NCBI GenBank assembly: GCA_905221605.1
Contig: CAJNDS010002791.1
Span: 1-64,000 of the forward strand
Direction of reading: 5' to 3'
Source: Symbiodinium natans
Lineage: Eukaryota > Sar > Dinophyceae > Suessiales > Symbiodiniaceae
Length of the DNA stretch: 64,000 nt
The position numbers and the translations under genes are program-made. Shown in pieces: positions 40,014-49,493 of this stretch. Below the pieces are notes generated by a model that was not told the origin of the DNA, did no database searches, and worked only from the letters and a program-made list of their open reading frames with translations. Positions within the stretch are counted from its first letter, which is position 1. Each line of letters opens with the position of its first letter.

Positions 40014-40127
40014 GTACCCAAAGGATCCATGTACCTATATAGTATATACTTGGGCCCTAAAGCTACTATATAGGAACCCCTTTAAGGCCCAAGTATATAC
40101 TATATAGGTACATGGATCCTTTGGGGT
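40014..40127 (+). mobile_element. Family D hairpin element, copy D2
   Basis: Near-identical to 9807-9920, 30 kb away in the same orientation: one difference (CTATAT for CTACAT) across the palindrome. Confidence 0.85.
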
Positions 40128-40235
40128 AGGGTTTCTGGTCTGCTAGAGGACAGCTTAGCTCAGGTGTGTCTTTAATTTCGTACCTGAGCTTAATCGAAAG
40201 GGGCGTATACAGGAGAACCAAGAGGTGCCCCGAAC

Positions 40236-40302
40236 CTATTTAGGGTTTAGGGTTTAGGGTTTAGGGTTTAGGGTTTAGGGTTTAGGGTTTAGGGTTTAGG
40301 GT
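40236..40302. repeat. TTTAGGG array, about nine units
   Basis: Perfect array between D2 and the CGGAAGC island. Confidence 0.85.
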
Positions 40303-40399
40303 CCCTCAGCCCTGTACCCTTCAGAATTACAGCAGCTCAGGTGAGCAGCGGTTTTTTTTTTTTACGGCTCTTGAGAGATACTTATATGCGGAAATAACT

Positions 40400-41185
40400 C
40401 CGGGAACCGGGGCGTGAAAGTGCACGGAACTGTGGCCGCGGAAGCACGCGGAAGGGTTGCGGAAGCACATCTCCGCGGAAGCTCCCGCGGAAGCGACGAT
40501 AGAAGCAATTTTGGTTTGAGTGCTTGTTATATTCCAGGAGGCTAGTGGGCGTGTTGTTTGGTGTGGGTTTCGGAAGTCTGGTTCCGAGTGGGTTATGCAG
40601 ATTGGTGTTTTCTGGGAGTTTTGCGGTTACAACCCTTCGTACGAAAGCATGGACGCAGTTCGGAATAAGGCTTCTTTTGAGACCCTAAGCTTCCTACACA
40701 AAGTTTTTAAAAAAGCCCTAAACCCGTGTAAACTCTCAACCCCAAAGCAAGCAAGTCAGATTTTCAGGCTTGAGCGCCCCCAAACCTGGCTTCGAGGCCT
40801 TCTATCCGTGAAGTTTGATGCGAACTCGGCGGAAGCGCCGCGGAAGCTCCGCGGAAGCTCCGCGGAAGCCCGCGTGCCCATCTGAAGGCCCAGGCCCTTC
40901 CTACTGAGTCCATGTTCTTGAAAGTAGATGGTACCGCTGCGCAGCTGCTGCCAGCTCAAGCTGCAGCATTCTCATGGAACGCGTGTCTCATCGTGTAGTC
41001 TCAAAGTTCCAGACGCATGTTCGAGTTTATATCTTACGGACCTACTCGCGGAAGCAAGTTTCTCAAAAATGCGCGAAATTAGTCCGCGGAAGCGTCCGCG
41101 AAAGCAAAGGAAGCGGACGAGCAGAAACAATACTCGCGGAAGGACCGCGGAAGGGTTCCGCGGAAGGGTTCGTTATTTCATAGAA
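40400..41185 (+). repeat. CGCGGAAGC-rich island
   Basis: CGCGGAAG-type 8-9-mers recur in three clusters (about 40436-40495, 40828-40872, 41046-41175). Between the first two lies the longest single Met-started frame of this part, 40520-40885 (121 aa, for example GRVVWCGFRKSGSEWVMQI), whose C-terminus is translated repeat. No telomere-like units occur inside. Could be a distinct mobile element or gene-derived satellite. Confidence 0.5.
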
Positions 41186-41311
41186 AATCTTCTAGGAATA
41201 AAAACCACGGCTCAGGTATGAAGGTGAGGCGCTGAGATGTGGGGAGGAGGCCTCCCCCCATGGTATGGCACCAGGGTGTTTCGGTAGGTTGGGGGCCTCG
41301 ACCCTAAACTC

Positions 41312-41412
41312 CCTGGTAGTCCAGTGGTACCCCTTTCCCCTTTTTTGGTTCAAGGTTCCCTTATAAAGTAACCAACCCAAAAGTATTATCATATGGTTAC
41401 TGGGCTACCAAG
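41312..41412 (+). mobile_element. Family B hairpin element
   Basis: CTGGTAGTCCAGTGGTACCC ... GGTTACTGGGCTACCAAG; interior shortened by about 10 bases. Confidence 0.7.
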
Positions 41413-41581
41413 GCTCTAAGCCCTAAACCCTATCAACCCACAGCCTGCTTCTGGGGTTCAGGGTTACAGGGCTTCATGCGCCGCAACGGGCTCAAGAACC
41501 CCCCCCCCCCCCCCCCCCCGCCCCCCAAACCTGTCTTGTGCAGGTGAACCCTCTCAGCATTTAGGGTTTCGGGTTGACAAG

Positions 41582-41698
41582 GAGACTGAAGGTATCATCC
41601 CGCCGGTTCATCGGAGTTTAAATGCCCCCTTGTCGGATCTCTGCTGTGAAAAGTATCCCGTCGTGACGTCAAACCGTCGCTCATCGCCTACAAAAACG
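41582..41698 (+). CDS. internal exon, 117 nt (model 8)
   Basis: Acceptor ggttgacaag; 39 codons ETEGIIPPVHRSLNAPLSD LCCEKYPVVTSNRRSSPTKT; donor GTAGTC. Phase 0 both sides. Preceded by a 25-base C run. Confidence 0.7.
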
Positions 41699-42216
41699 GT
41701 AGTCTCATCCCAGAAACCATGTAACCCGAAACCCCAAACCCCTAACCTCGAGCGTTTACGGTTTACAGGGCTTTAGGGGTCCAAGGACCTCACGGGTTAG
41801 GTTTAAGGAGTGGCCATTGGAGTCTTCAGTGCTTGGACCCGAGGTTTAATCGTGGCGTTGAGGGGTTTAGGGTTTAGGGCTAGGAAACTCTTACTCCTTT
41901 TGTATATAGGAGAGTTTATCAGGGCCATCCTATCCTTTTTGTTGGATTCTATTGTATCCTGGCCCTTCATGCTCTTTTCGCCCTAAACCTCCCTTTTTAT
42001 GGCAAAGCCCACAAAAACGCCTGAGCCTGCAATGACCTTGGAAAGACCTGAGCCTGTATGAATTGGCTTCCAACCCGGAACCCTAAACTTCCCTAGTGAA
42101 ACCTTGTGCTCTAAGCCCTAAAGGGTTTAGGGTTTAGGGTTTAGGGTTTGGGGTTTAGGGTTTAGGGTTTAGGGTTTAGGGTTCTAAACCGCTGACCCCC
42201 TCCGGCTCTTGCACAG

Positions 42217-42291
42217 GACTCAGAGTGGATTGTGGAGGGGAGGACGCCTTCGGAGCCCTTGGCGAAGTTGCTGAAAAGGCGCCAAGATTAG
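42217..42291 (+). CDS. terminal exon (model 8)
   Basis: Acceptor ctcttgcacag; reads DSEWIVEGRTPSEPLAKLLK RRQD then TAG. In phase with 41582-41698. Confidence 0.7.
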   Translation, partial: DSEWIVEGRTPSEPLAKLLKRRQD

Positions 42292-42767
42292 GGTGCAGGG
42301 TTTAGGCTTGGGAATTTTGGGCTTTCGAGGAGTTGTAGGTTTTCGGGTTCGCTACTTGGGCTGCGTTGTCTCTTTTGTTGGAGTGTTGTTTCTCGAAAGT
42401 AAATGGACCAAATGGTCAAACGGAGTTACCAATAGGGCCATGCAACACCTAATTCTTGGTTTCGGCTTGAGGTTTGGGATTTAGGATTTCCGAACTACAC
42501 CCTAAACCCTTAAACCCTAAACCCAGAATCCTAAACTGGCTTCGGCCCTTGCATCGACGTGTGATTCGCTCAGAGGCCTTTCTTGTGCAGGTCTCAGTTT
42601 ATTTGCAGGGTTTAGGGTTTAGGGTTTAGGGTTCAGGGTTTAGGGTTTAGGGTTTAGGGTCCAGGGTTCAGGGTTCAGGGTTCGGGGTTTAGGGTTTCGG
42701 AATCGGAGCTGAAGGCATTCAGAGTTCGCATCCTTGCAAGGCTTGTCTGCTTCGAAGGTTGAAAGAA

Positions 42768-42867
42768 TGCCCAGAAGCACCCTTTTTCCCTTTTTTGGGG
42801 GTTTAGGTTCCCTTTTCAACCCCTTCAAGCAAAAAAGGGGCACCCTTTTTAAGCCTAGGTTACCACA
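42768..42867 (+). mobile_element. Family C element, diverged
   Basis: GCCCAGAAGCACCCTTTTTCC ... GGGCACCC ... AGCCTAGGTTACC. Confidence 0.5.
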
Positions 42868-43026
42868 AGGGGATACGTCTTCAACTGCACTTCGTATCGC
42901 AAGGGGTACCATCCCAATGAGCCAGGTAATGGCTTCGGAATACATGGCCGATGTGATCCTAAACCCTATACCCTAAATCCTAAGCCCTAAATCCTAAACC
43001 CTAAGCCTAAACCCTCAACCCTTGAG

Positions 43027-43131
43027 ACCTCAATCATCACCGATGAATCCCGGGAATTCCAATACATAGACATTGAGGAAACATACCCGAAGCAACATTT
43101 GCAGCCTATTGCCCTAAACCCTAAAGCCTAA
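43027..43131 (+). CDS. terminal exon
   Basis: Acceptor aacccttgag; reads ETSIITDESREFQYIDIEE (first residue from T), TYPKQHLQPIA, then LNPKA and TAA from telomere-like sequence. No GT occurs between 43027 and 43150, so the reading probably does end inside CCCTAAA. Confidence 0.5.
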   Translation, partial: TSIITDESREFQYIDIEETYPKQHLQPIALNPKA

Positions 43132-43195
43132 ACCCTAAACCTTTTTCGGGGTCCTCTGTTAACTTTTTCGAGTAGGTAGGACTTGAGACTTCTAG

Positions 43196-43244
43196 CGGTT
43201 GGCGCAGGCGCTGGCCAGAGAGTGGAGGTGCTGTGGGAGTGTGG
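43196..43244 (+). CDS. internal exon
   Basis: Acceptor acttctag; reads RLAQALAREWRCCGSV; donor GTTTAGGG. Confidence 0.5.
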
Positions 43245-43425
43245 GTTTAGGGTTTAGGGTTTAGGTTTAGGGTTTAGGGTTTAGGGTTTAGGGTTTAGGG
43301 TTTAGGGTATTCATGGTACTTATTAACACTGGGCTACTAACCTGAAGGACCCCAAAACCCTCAGAGCTGTGGAGGCGACTTAGAACAGGGTCTATACAGG
43401 TTAGGCTTTGGGGTTTAAGGTTTAC

Positions 43426-43552
43426 TTGGAGTTTCATGGTACTTACTAACCAATTAGAACTGTACTTATCACCCACATGGAAGCCCCTTAAGTGCCGTAA
43501 TATGGCTATAAGTACAGTTATCAGTACAGTATAATTGGTTAGTATGTACCCC
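43426..43552 (+). mobile_element. Family F hairpin element
   Basis: GTACTTACTAACCAATTAGAA ... TATAATTGGTTAGTATGTAC with inner TGTACTTATCACCCAC and GTACAGTTATCAGTACAG. Complete, no inserted array, so it is the reference for the split copy at 8250-8444. Confidence 0.7.
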
Positions 43553-43884
43553 TAAACCCTAAACCCTAAGCCCTAAACCCTAAACCTCCAAGTGGTGCAG
43601 GGGCTTTGGGGGTTTAGGAATTGGTTTAAGTTCAGGCTCTGCTTAGGCTACCTGAAGTCTCTACATGTAGTTGAGTTTAGGGTTTAGGGTTTAGGGTTTA
43701 GGGTTGAGACCCTAGAGACCCTAAAAACCCTTTAAGCCCCTATCAACCCTGTAAATTTATCAACCCCAAATAACCCCCCCAAAACCCTTTAAACCCACAT
43801 CAACCCCCGCAAGCCCCGATCAGCCCCTATAAACCCCAAAAAACCACAAACCCCATCAACCCAGAATTCACTATACGAAACTTC

Positions 43885-43995
43885 GTCTCCCCTAAACCCT
43901 AAACCCTAAACCCTAAACCCTAAACCCTAAACCCTAAACCCTAAACCCTAAACCCTAAACCCTAAACCCTAAACCCTAAACCCTAACCCTGAACC
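43885..43995. repeat. CCCTAAA array, about 15 units
   Basis: Ends 20 bases before the acceptor at 44012. Upstream, 43720-43870 is an irregular CCCTATAAA/CCCCAAA-like stretch. Confidence 0.9.
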
Positions 43996-44013
43996 CTAAA
44001 CCTCGGCACCTAG

Positions 44014-44102
44014 CTGGCGTGATGGACTTCGTGAAAGGCCCCCGCGTCCGGATGATGATGCCGCCACGTTCGCACAATTGGGCCTGCTAGTCAGATGGAA
44101 GG
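44014..44102 (+). CDS. internal exon
   Basis: Acceptor cggcacctag; reads WRDGLRERPPRPDDDAATF AQLGLLVRWK; donor GTAGCTG. Confidence 0.6.
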
Positions 44103-44304
44103 GTAGCTGGGCCTTATATGCGGTCGTGTATGGCCTGCAACTCCCGCCTTAGGATTTAGGGTTTAGGGTTTAGGGTTTCGGGTTTCGGGTTCAGGGTTCA
44201 GGGTTTAGGGTTACATAAAGCCTGCAAACCCTACAAATCCCAAAGAGGCTGCCGGGATGAGCCCTAGAAACCTCAAGACCATAAAGTCCCCCTATCAACC
44301 CTAC

Positions 44305-44427
44305 GAGTAGGGGCCCCTTACTATGCTAGCTACAGTTTAGGGACTTACAACCTAGTTTAGGATCCTTAGAACCAAATTTAGGGCACTTACAACTCTACTT
44401 ATAACTAGGGGAGGGCCCCTCCTTGTA
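44305..44427 (+). mobile_element. Family F-related element
   Basis: AGGGGCCCCTTACTATGC ... ACTCTACTTATAACTAGGGG; terminal GGGGCCCCT / AGGGGAGGGGCCCCT-type pairing, inner AGGGACTTACAACC repeated. Confidence 0.4.
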
Positions 44428-44596
44428 GAAAACAACCTGCAAACCCTGCCAACCCCAACAAACCTATAAAGCTTAAAGCCCTGTAGACCCCTGTCAACCC
44501 CTGTAAACCCTGCAAACCCCTACAAATCTTCCAAATTACATGAACCCTATAAACCCCCTTGGACCCTTACAAACCTTATAAACCCGACAGCTTAAA

Positions 44597-44719
44597 CCGG
44601 GCCTTTGGGAAATTACATATTCTTCCCTTTCTGGGTTCAAGAGAAACATATTCAGGTTTAGGGTTTCGGGTTTGGGGTTTAGGGTTTAGGGTTTGGGCAG
44701 GAATTTTATTTAGAGGGCC
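44597..44719 (+). mobile_element. Family J element with inserted telomere-like array
   Basis: AAACATATTCAGG is followed by about 45 bases of TTTAGGG-like array ending CAGG, then AATTTTATTTAGAGGGCC. Uninterrupted J copies read ATTCAGGAATATC. CAGG is duplicated at both ends of the insert. Confidence 0.6.
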
Positions 44720-44787
44720 AACATAGAGTGGCAGGAGTGGTCAGTGACACCGCCTCGCGCCTTGCCTGGGAGCGCGTCATTCTTCAG
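44716..44787 (+). CDS. candidate internal exon
   Basis: Acceptor tttagag; reads ANIEWQEWSVTPPRALPGSA SFF; donor GTGGGG. Overlaps the right edge of the J copy by four bases. Confidence 0.5.
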
Positions 44788-45182
44788 GTGGGGCGGCTAG
44801 AGCGCAGGGTTTGGGATTTAGGGTAATTTGCGGCGTAGGGTTTAGGGTTTAGAGCACAGGGTTTGGGGTTTAGGGTTTACAGGGTTTGGGGTTTGGGGCT
44901 TAGGGTTTCGGGTTTCGGGTTTAGGCTTTACCTTGAAAGCCAGTAGACTATCATGAATCATGGGCTACGGTTTCCTGTTTTGGGCTTTTTTGTGTGTGTG
45001 TGGCTACGGAGGGGCTTAGGGCTTATGATTTAGGGGTGTAGGTCCAATCAACCCAAAGCCTATACCCTCGAGACCGTTTTGGAGTCCTAAACCCTAAGCC
45101 CTAAACCCTAAACCCATAAACCCTAAACCCAGAACCCATAAGCCCTAAGCCTGCTGGCTTACTGTAGGTTTCGGACCACCAG

Positions 45183-45309
45183 TTCCTCCAAAGAAGTGAA
45201 GCCTCAAATTCTGCTCTGGGTAGCGCCGGCTTTCGTCGCTGGAGTTGTTCCTGCCCTGTGTTTGTGGATGTTTGGCAACGCAGAAGCCAAACGAAACCCG
45301 AAACCCTAA
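45183..45309 (+). CDS. terminal exon with membrane segment
   Basis: Acceptor ggaccaccag; reads SSKEVKPQ, then hydrophobic ILLWVAPAFVAGVVPALCLW MFG, then NAEAKRNPKP and TAA within CCCTAAA. Looks like a C-terminal membrane anchor. A second frame is open. Confidence 0.5.
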
Positions 45310-45456
45310 ACCCTTTAGCGTTTGGGGTCTCTAAGGTGTTTTGATGGGCTGGATGATGAAAGAGGAGCCCGAGTGCTTAGGGTTCTGGGTATTTTCAGCT
45401 TCTGAGGGTAGTTTCATGGTCCCCTTTCATGAGGATGTTCAGGGTTTGAGGTTTAG

Positions 45457-45595
45457 GGGTAGTTGCATGGGCCCTGAATATGGTCCCTTACCTCCTTAAA
45501 GGGTTCTGATGTATGGGCCCTTAATTTGTATAGGGTATGCAAAAGGTATATAAGGGGTCCCCTTTGAGGGCCCAAGGGACCATGTAACTACCCTA
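45457..45595 (+). mobile_element. Family E hairpin element
   Basis: GGGTAGTTGCATGGGCCCTG ... GGGACCATGTAACTACCC. A second left arm (GGGTAGTTTCATGGTCCCC) lies at 45407-45425, so two E copies overlap or are nested. Confidence 0.7.
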
Positions 45596-45980
45596 AGCGG
45601 GCTGAGAACTGAGAAGGTCATGGGGTTATATATACCTTGGACCCCTAAGGGTACTTTTAACATCCTCTACGTCTGAGTATGACTCCCTTGAGAGAAGGCT
45701 GAAAGGGAGTAAATATGGGGGCCGGAATAATTACTACCAAATTCCCTTATGGTCCCTTTACATTTATACTACAATACCCCAAAACCCTATTCTAATTCTT
45801 AAGGTCCCTATATTAAGTTGGAGTGAAGGGCTCAGGGTTAGGATGTTGAGGCCTTTCAGGTTGAAGTTTTTGGGCCGTGGTCCGAACCATGGATGGACGG
45901 TCGGGCTGCAGGGCTTAGGGTTTAGGGCAGAACGCCTTTCACACAGGGAAGGCTTCCTAGTACTAAGGGGCTTTTTCCAG

Positions 45981-46007
45981 ACTTTTTGCCCAGTCTGCGG
46001 CCCAGAT
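45981..46007 (+). CDS. 27-nt exon with CPVC
   Basis: Acceptor tttttccag and near-consensus donor GTAAGTAA. Reads TFCPVCGPD. The 96-nt intron after it is itself open in the same frame, so retention would keep the frame. Confidence 0.55.
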
Positions 46008-46103
46008 GTAAGTAAAGGGCCCCTCTCGCCGTATACAAGCATCTCGCTAGATGACGCTCCTTTTGGGGGTGGCTTTCGTTGTTTGTGTTGGCCGTTTCAA
46101 CAG

Positions 46104-46244
46104 CAGGAAACCGTGAACCTTAAACTCAAGCACTTTGGGCGGCGCAGCCACGAGATGGGGAACAAACCTCCCCGCAACTTCATACGATGGGAGTCACGGT
46201 TGTTGCGCATGCATAGACGTGGAGTCAGGCGTATACCCCCTTAA
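46104..46244 (+). CDS. terminal exon, basic
   Basis: Acceptor gtttcaacag; reads QETVNLKLKHFGRRSHEMG NKPPRNFIRWESRLLRMHRR GVRRIPP then TAA. Very basic C-terminus; with CPVC before it a small RNA- or ribosome-associated protein is possible (inference). Confidence 0.6.
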   Translation, partial: QETVNLKLKHFGRRSHEMGNKPPRNFIRWESRLLRMHRRGVRRIPP

Positions 46245-46371
46245 CACCCTAAACCGTTAAACCCTAAACCCTGGGATTCATGTGCTGCCCCTAAACCCTG
46301 AACCCGAAACCCTAAACCCCAAACCCTAAGCCCTAAGCCCTAAGCCCTAAACCCTAAACCCTGCACCGCAG

Positions 46372-46453
46372 ATCCAATGAGTGTCGGGGCACCCGTGCAA
46401 TCTATGGGTTCGTTGGTGGTCGGTCTGGCACTGATGCCATGGCAAAATCCCAC
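46372..46453 (+). CDS. internal exon (model 10)
   Basis: CCCTAAG/CCCTAAA array, then gcaccgcag; reads SNECRGTRAIYGFVGGRSGT DAMAKSH; donor GTGAGGG. Phase 0 out. Confidence 0.65.
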
Positions 46454-46554
46454 GTGAGGGTTTAGGGTTTAGGGTTTAGGGTTAGGGTTTTTGGGTTTGG
46501 GGTTCAGGGTTTCGGGTTTGGGGGGTGCCATCCGAAGACAAGAAACTTCAACAG

Positions 46555-46648
46555 GTCTTGCACCATGGCCGCGTGAGCCCGATAGTTAGCACACTTCGTG
46601 AGGCGCCGTGTCGCACTCACGTCTGCGGCATGCTTGTCCTGAACGCGC
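46555..46648 (+). CDS. internal exon (model 10)
   Basis: Acceptor cttcaacag; reads VLHHGRVSPIVSTLREAPC RTHVCGMLVLNA; donor GTTTAGGG. Confidence 0.65.
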
Positions 46649-46869
46649 GTTTAGGGTTTAGGGCCATCACGCGAGATGCCTGACGTCTGGCTGGGTTGCA
46701 TTGGCTTTCAGAGTAGTTTTTAATCAGGACTCTTCTGCGCAAGTCGAGCTAATTTGGATTGACCAAAACCTTTCGGGCCTGGAGCTGCCTATTTTCAGAC
46801 CCGAAACCCTAAACCTACACCCTAAACCCTAAACCGCAGCTAATAGCAGGGCTCCCCACTGCGCATCAG

Positions 46870-47085
46870 AGGCCAAACCACGTGGTAGTTCATCAAGCTG
46901 CCGTTCCCAAACTAGCCATTTCAAATAGACCCCCACCCTGCTTCCCTAAGAAAGCCATTGTGGAAGCCAAGTCCTTTCCCAAGATGGACCTTTACTACTA
47001 TTTGCTGAAGAACCCCCAAAAAAGAAAGCACATACTTTGCCTTACAGGGGCAATAAAGGGAAGATTCTGTCTAACACATGTTTGA
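46870..47085 (+). CDS. terminal exon, 216 nt (model 10)
   Basis: Acceptor gcgcatcag; reads RPNHVVVHQAAVPKLAISNR, PPPCFPKKAIVEAKSFPKMD, LYYYLLKNPQKRKHILCLTG, AIKGRFCLTHV, then TGA. The only frame open throughout and among the longest exons here. Lys-rich; family not recognised. Confidence 0.65.
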   Translation, partial: RPNHVVVHQAAVPKLAISNRPPPCFPKKAIVEAKSFPKMDLYYYLLKNPQKRKHILCLTGAIKGRFCLTHV

Positions 47086-47261
47086 GGGTGTTCTTCATGA
47101 GAGGGGGGATTCCGAAGTGCGGGATACCTTCCTGCAGTCCTTATTGTAATCGCAAGCCCCCACATACATTCTAACCCTAAACCCTAAACCCTAAACCCTA
47201 AACCCTAAACCCTAACCCCTAAACCCTAAACCCTAAACCCTAAACCCTAAACCTCAAACAG

Positions 47262-47351
47262 CTCGCTGCTGCTTTCAAGGCGACGGAGCCCGTCGACCCT
47301 CTGGCCATCCTTGGAACCTCGTGGACATATGAATACCGCTCCTACACGAAG
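47262..47351 (+). CDS. exon before a GAAGC repeat (model 11)
   Basis: Acceptor cctcaaacag; reads LAAAFKATEPVDPLAILGTS WTYEYRSYTK. GAAGC at 47348-47352 recurs at 47449-47453 beyond a TTTAGGG array; joining there gives YRSYTKPYVILLVPELEYPS in frame. Confidence 0.65.
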
Positions 47352-47452
47352 CACGAGGAGTTTAGGGTTTAGGGTTTAGGGTTTAGGGTTTAGGGTTTAG
47401 GGTTTAGGGTTTAGGGTTTAGGGTTTAGGGTTTAGGGCTACTCGTGGTGAAG

Positions 47453-47530
47453 CCTTACGTTATCCTCCTAGTCCCTGAGCTGGAATACCCTTCATGCCAG
47501 AAGTTGCCCCTCGAGTCCGAGGATGACGTG
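47453..47530 (+). CDS. internal exon (model 11)
   Basis: Reads PYVILLVPELEYPSCQKLP LESEDDV with near-consensus donor GTAAGTAG. The frame is fixed by the join at the GAAGC repeat. Confidence 0.65.
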
Positions 47531-47634
47531 GTAAGTAGCTTCAATTCAGGGCTTACAGGGCTTTAGGGTTTAGGGCTGTAGGTTTTGCAGGTTGTAGTAC
47601 TCAGGGTTTCGGGCTTATAGGGGTCAGCGTTCAG

Positions 47635-47708
47635 GGTTCTGTGAAAGCATCGCACTTCCCCCTCTCGCACCGGATGTTTCCCAAGCGTCCCTACACATTC
47701 AACGAATT
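47635..47708 (+). CDS. internal exon (model 11)
   Basis: Acceptor agcgttcag; phase 0 in gives GSVKASHFPLSHRMFPKRP YTFNEF; then TTTAGG and a G run. Donor unclear. Confidence 0.5.
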
Positions 47709-47869
47709 TAGGGGGGGGGGGGGATTGTGTTTCTTACCTAAGCCTGGGACACCTCGACCGGGGTTGTATCCCCAAAACCCAAACACAAAACACGTGAGTA
47801 TTTCAATGGGTGGGTTGGGGTTTAAGGTTGAGGGCTTGGGGCGCGCGGGGGGATTTCCCCAACAAGAGG

Positions 47870-47934
47870 CGCCAATGAAGGTATTTGACCATAATATGTT
47901 CATGTACCTGACGCTCATTGCAAGCAGACTATAA
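47870..47934 (+). CDS. candidate terminal exon (model 11)
   Basis: Acceptor cccaacaag; reads APMKVFDHNMFMYLTLIAS RL then TAA. Confidence 0.45.
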
Positions 47935-48015
47935 TTTTCAAAAGCAGCCCTATAGCCTAAACTCTAACCCTAAACGCATGAGCTTAGCACAAATCCCTAC
48001 ACCCGCGGACCTCAG

Positions 48016-48079
48016 TGGTTCATGTCAGCTCATGCGCAAGCATGAGGAGAAGCTTTCTCAGACCTTTGAGTTGTGCAGG
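48016..48079 (+). CDS. internal exon (model 12)
   Basis: Acceptor ggacctcag; reads GSCQLMRKHEEKLSQTFEL CR; donor GTTTTAGGG. Confidence 0.6.
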
Positions 48080-48099
48080 GTTTTAGGGTTTAGGCTTTA

Positions 48100-48150
48100 G
48101 GAAGTTTAGCAAGTTTAGGAAGTTTAGGAAGTTTAGGAAGTTTAGGGCTT
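48100..48150. repeat. TTTAGGAAG variant array
   Basis: AAGTTTAGG units repeated five times, a 9-base variant of the telomere unit, right after the donor at 48080. Confidence 0.8.
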
Positions 48151-48207
48151 AGGGCTTAGGGTTTGGGTTTAGCAAGTTTAGGGTTTAGGGTGTGTAGAGC
48201 TCACCAG

Positions 48208-48285
48208 CTGCCACGGGACAGGAGATCGGCGCCATGCTCGCTGCGCGGGGAGGACCGACTGAGGATATTTTTTTTCGATCCCTGA
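48208..48285 (+). CDS. candidate exon, frame ambiguous
   Basis: Acceptor gctcaccag; in phase reads LPRDRRSAPCSLRGEDRLR IFFFDP then TGA. Alternative ATGQEIGAMLAARGGPTED IFF looks equally natural. Confidence 0.45.
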   Translation: MPRDRRSAPCSLRGEDRLRIFFFDP

Positions 48286-48692
48286 ACTCCAAACCCTTGA
48301 ACTCCGGTTAGGGTTTAGGGTTTAGGGTTTAGGGTTTAGGGTGTAACCCTATCACAAACCCTAATCCCTAAACTCCAAACCCTCGAACTCTTACGTAGGC
48401 CTTTCCCGAGGAGTCTTCTCTCTAAATCCGCAACCCTAAGCCGTAACGCCTAAGCCCTAAGTATCGTTTTCTTGGGCGGAGGATCGTGCTTAGGAATACA
48501 TGTTTTGAGTGGGTTTACAAGGCCAGCTGCTGGAATTCTGAACCACTATCCCCCCCCCGCTCCCCCCGCCCCCCACCCGAAACCTGAACCCTAAACCCTA
48601 AACACTGAAACCCTAAACCCTAAACCCTACACCCTACACCCTACACCCTAAAACCTAAACCCTAAACCCTAAACCTCAACCCTAAGCCCGAG

Positions 48693-48766
48693 ACATGGGT
48701 CCTGCCGAAGGACTCCAGGGCTTGTTCTTCCGGGCCCGAGATCGCACGACCCTGGAGGCATCCATG
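48693..48766 (+). CDS. internal exon
   Basis: Acceptor taagcccgag; reads MGPAEGLQGLFFRARDRTTL EASM; donor GTGTCTAGGG. Confidence 0.6.
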
Positions 48767-49182
48767 GTGTCTAGGGTTAGGGTTTAGGGTGTAGGGTCTA
48801 GGGTGGAGGGTTTAGGGTTTAGGGTTTAGGGCTCTTAGGGGTTTGAGGGGATTCCTGGGGCCAAGGCCCTGAACCCTAAACCCTAAACCCTAAACCCTAC
48901 ACCCAGGTGTGGGGTCTAGGTACTCTCAGGGTCTGAGTTATTGGGGTATAGCCTTCTAAGGCAGTGCTTTAGGGCTTTTCAGGGGGGAGTGGATCGGCTG
49001 ACTCCAGCATACCCAAAATCGCAAATTCGCAACGACCCCTCTTCAAATGGTCAGTTATCTAAGTTAGAGTCCCACCCTTGAACAAGGGATCACCCTAAAC
49101 CGAAATCCTAGTCCCCCAATCCCAGCCCCTAAACCCTAAATCCCCCCAAAAAACCCTAACCCTAAACCCTAAACCCTAAAAG

Positions 49183-49245
49183 TTGGCGCGCGAAGAGCTC
49201 TGGAGCCCAGACGTGCTGACATAGGCGCTGCGTGAGCTCATGCGG
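49183..49245 (+). CDS. exon or exon remnant with in-frame TAG
   Basis: Acceptor ctaaaag; reads LAREELWSPDVLT, TAG, ALRELMR; donor GTGCCC. The TAG is preceded by ACATAG, so the true exon may start at 49225 with ALRELMR and the rest be intron. Confidence 0.4.
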
Positions 49246-49493
49246 GTGCCCCGAGGCCCTATGATTAGAATAGGGTTTAGGGTTTAGGGTTTAGGGCTTA
49301 GGGTTTAGGGCTTAGGGTTTAGGGTTTAGGGTTAGGGTATAGGGTTTAGGATTTAGGTTTTAGGGTTTAGGGTGTAAGGTTTAAGGTTTAGAGTTTGGGT
49401 TCCTGAGGTTTAGGGTTTGGGGGTATTGGGACTTTGGGTTAATGAGGGTCCTTCGGGGAAGCCAGCAACCTTCTGGTGCTCCGCGCCGCTCAG

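Noticed and set aside
45843-46244. A single 133-codon gene
   Set aside because: The 5' part is telomere-like and low quality, while a strong acceptor, a near-consensus GTAAGTAA donor and a second acceptor define two exons. Retention of the 96-nt intron remains possible.
47262-47530. Ciliate-like DNA elimination as the general explanation for the repeat-flanked inserts
   Set aside because: Most inserts end in AG with pyrimidine-rich sequence and fit GT/GC/GA-AG splicing; elimination is kept only as an alternative for the two non-canonical GAAGC joins.
49183-49245. Stop-codon reassignment (TAG and TGA read as sense)
   Set aside because: Only two doubtful cases against many exons that end at normal TAG, TGA or TAA stops.
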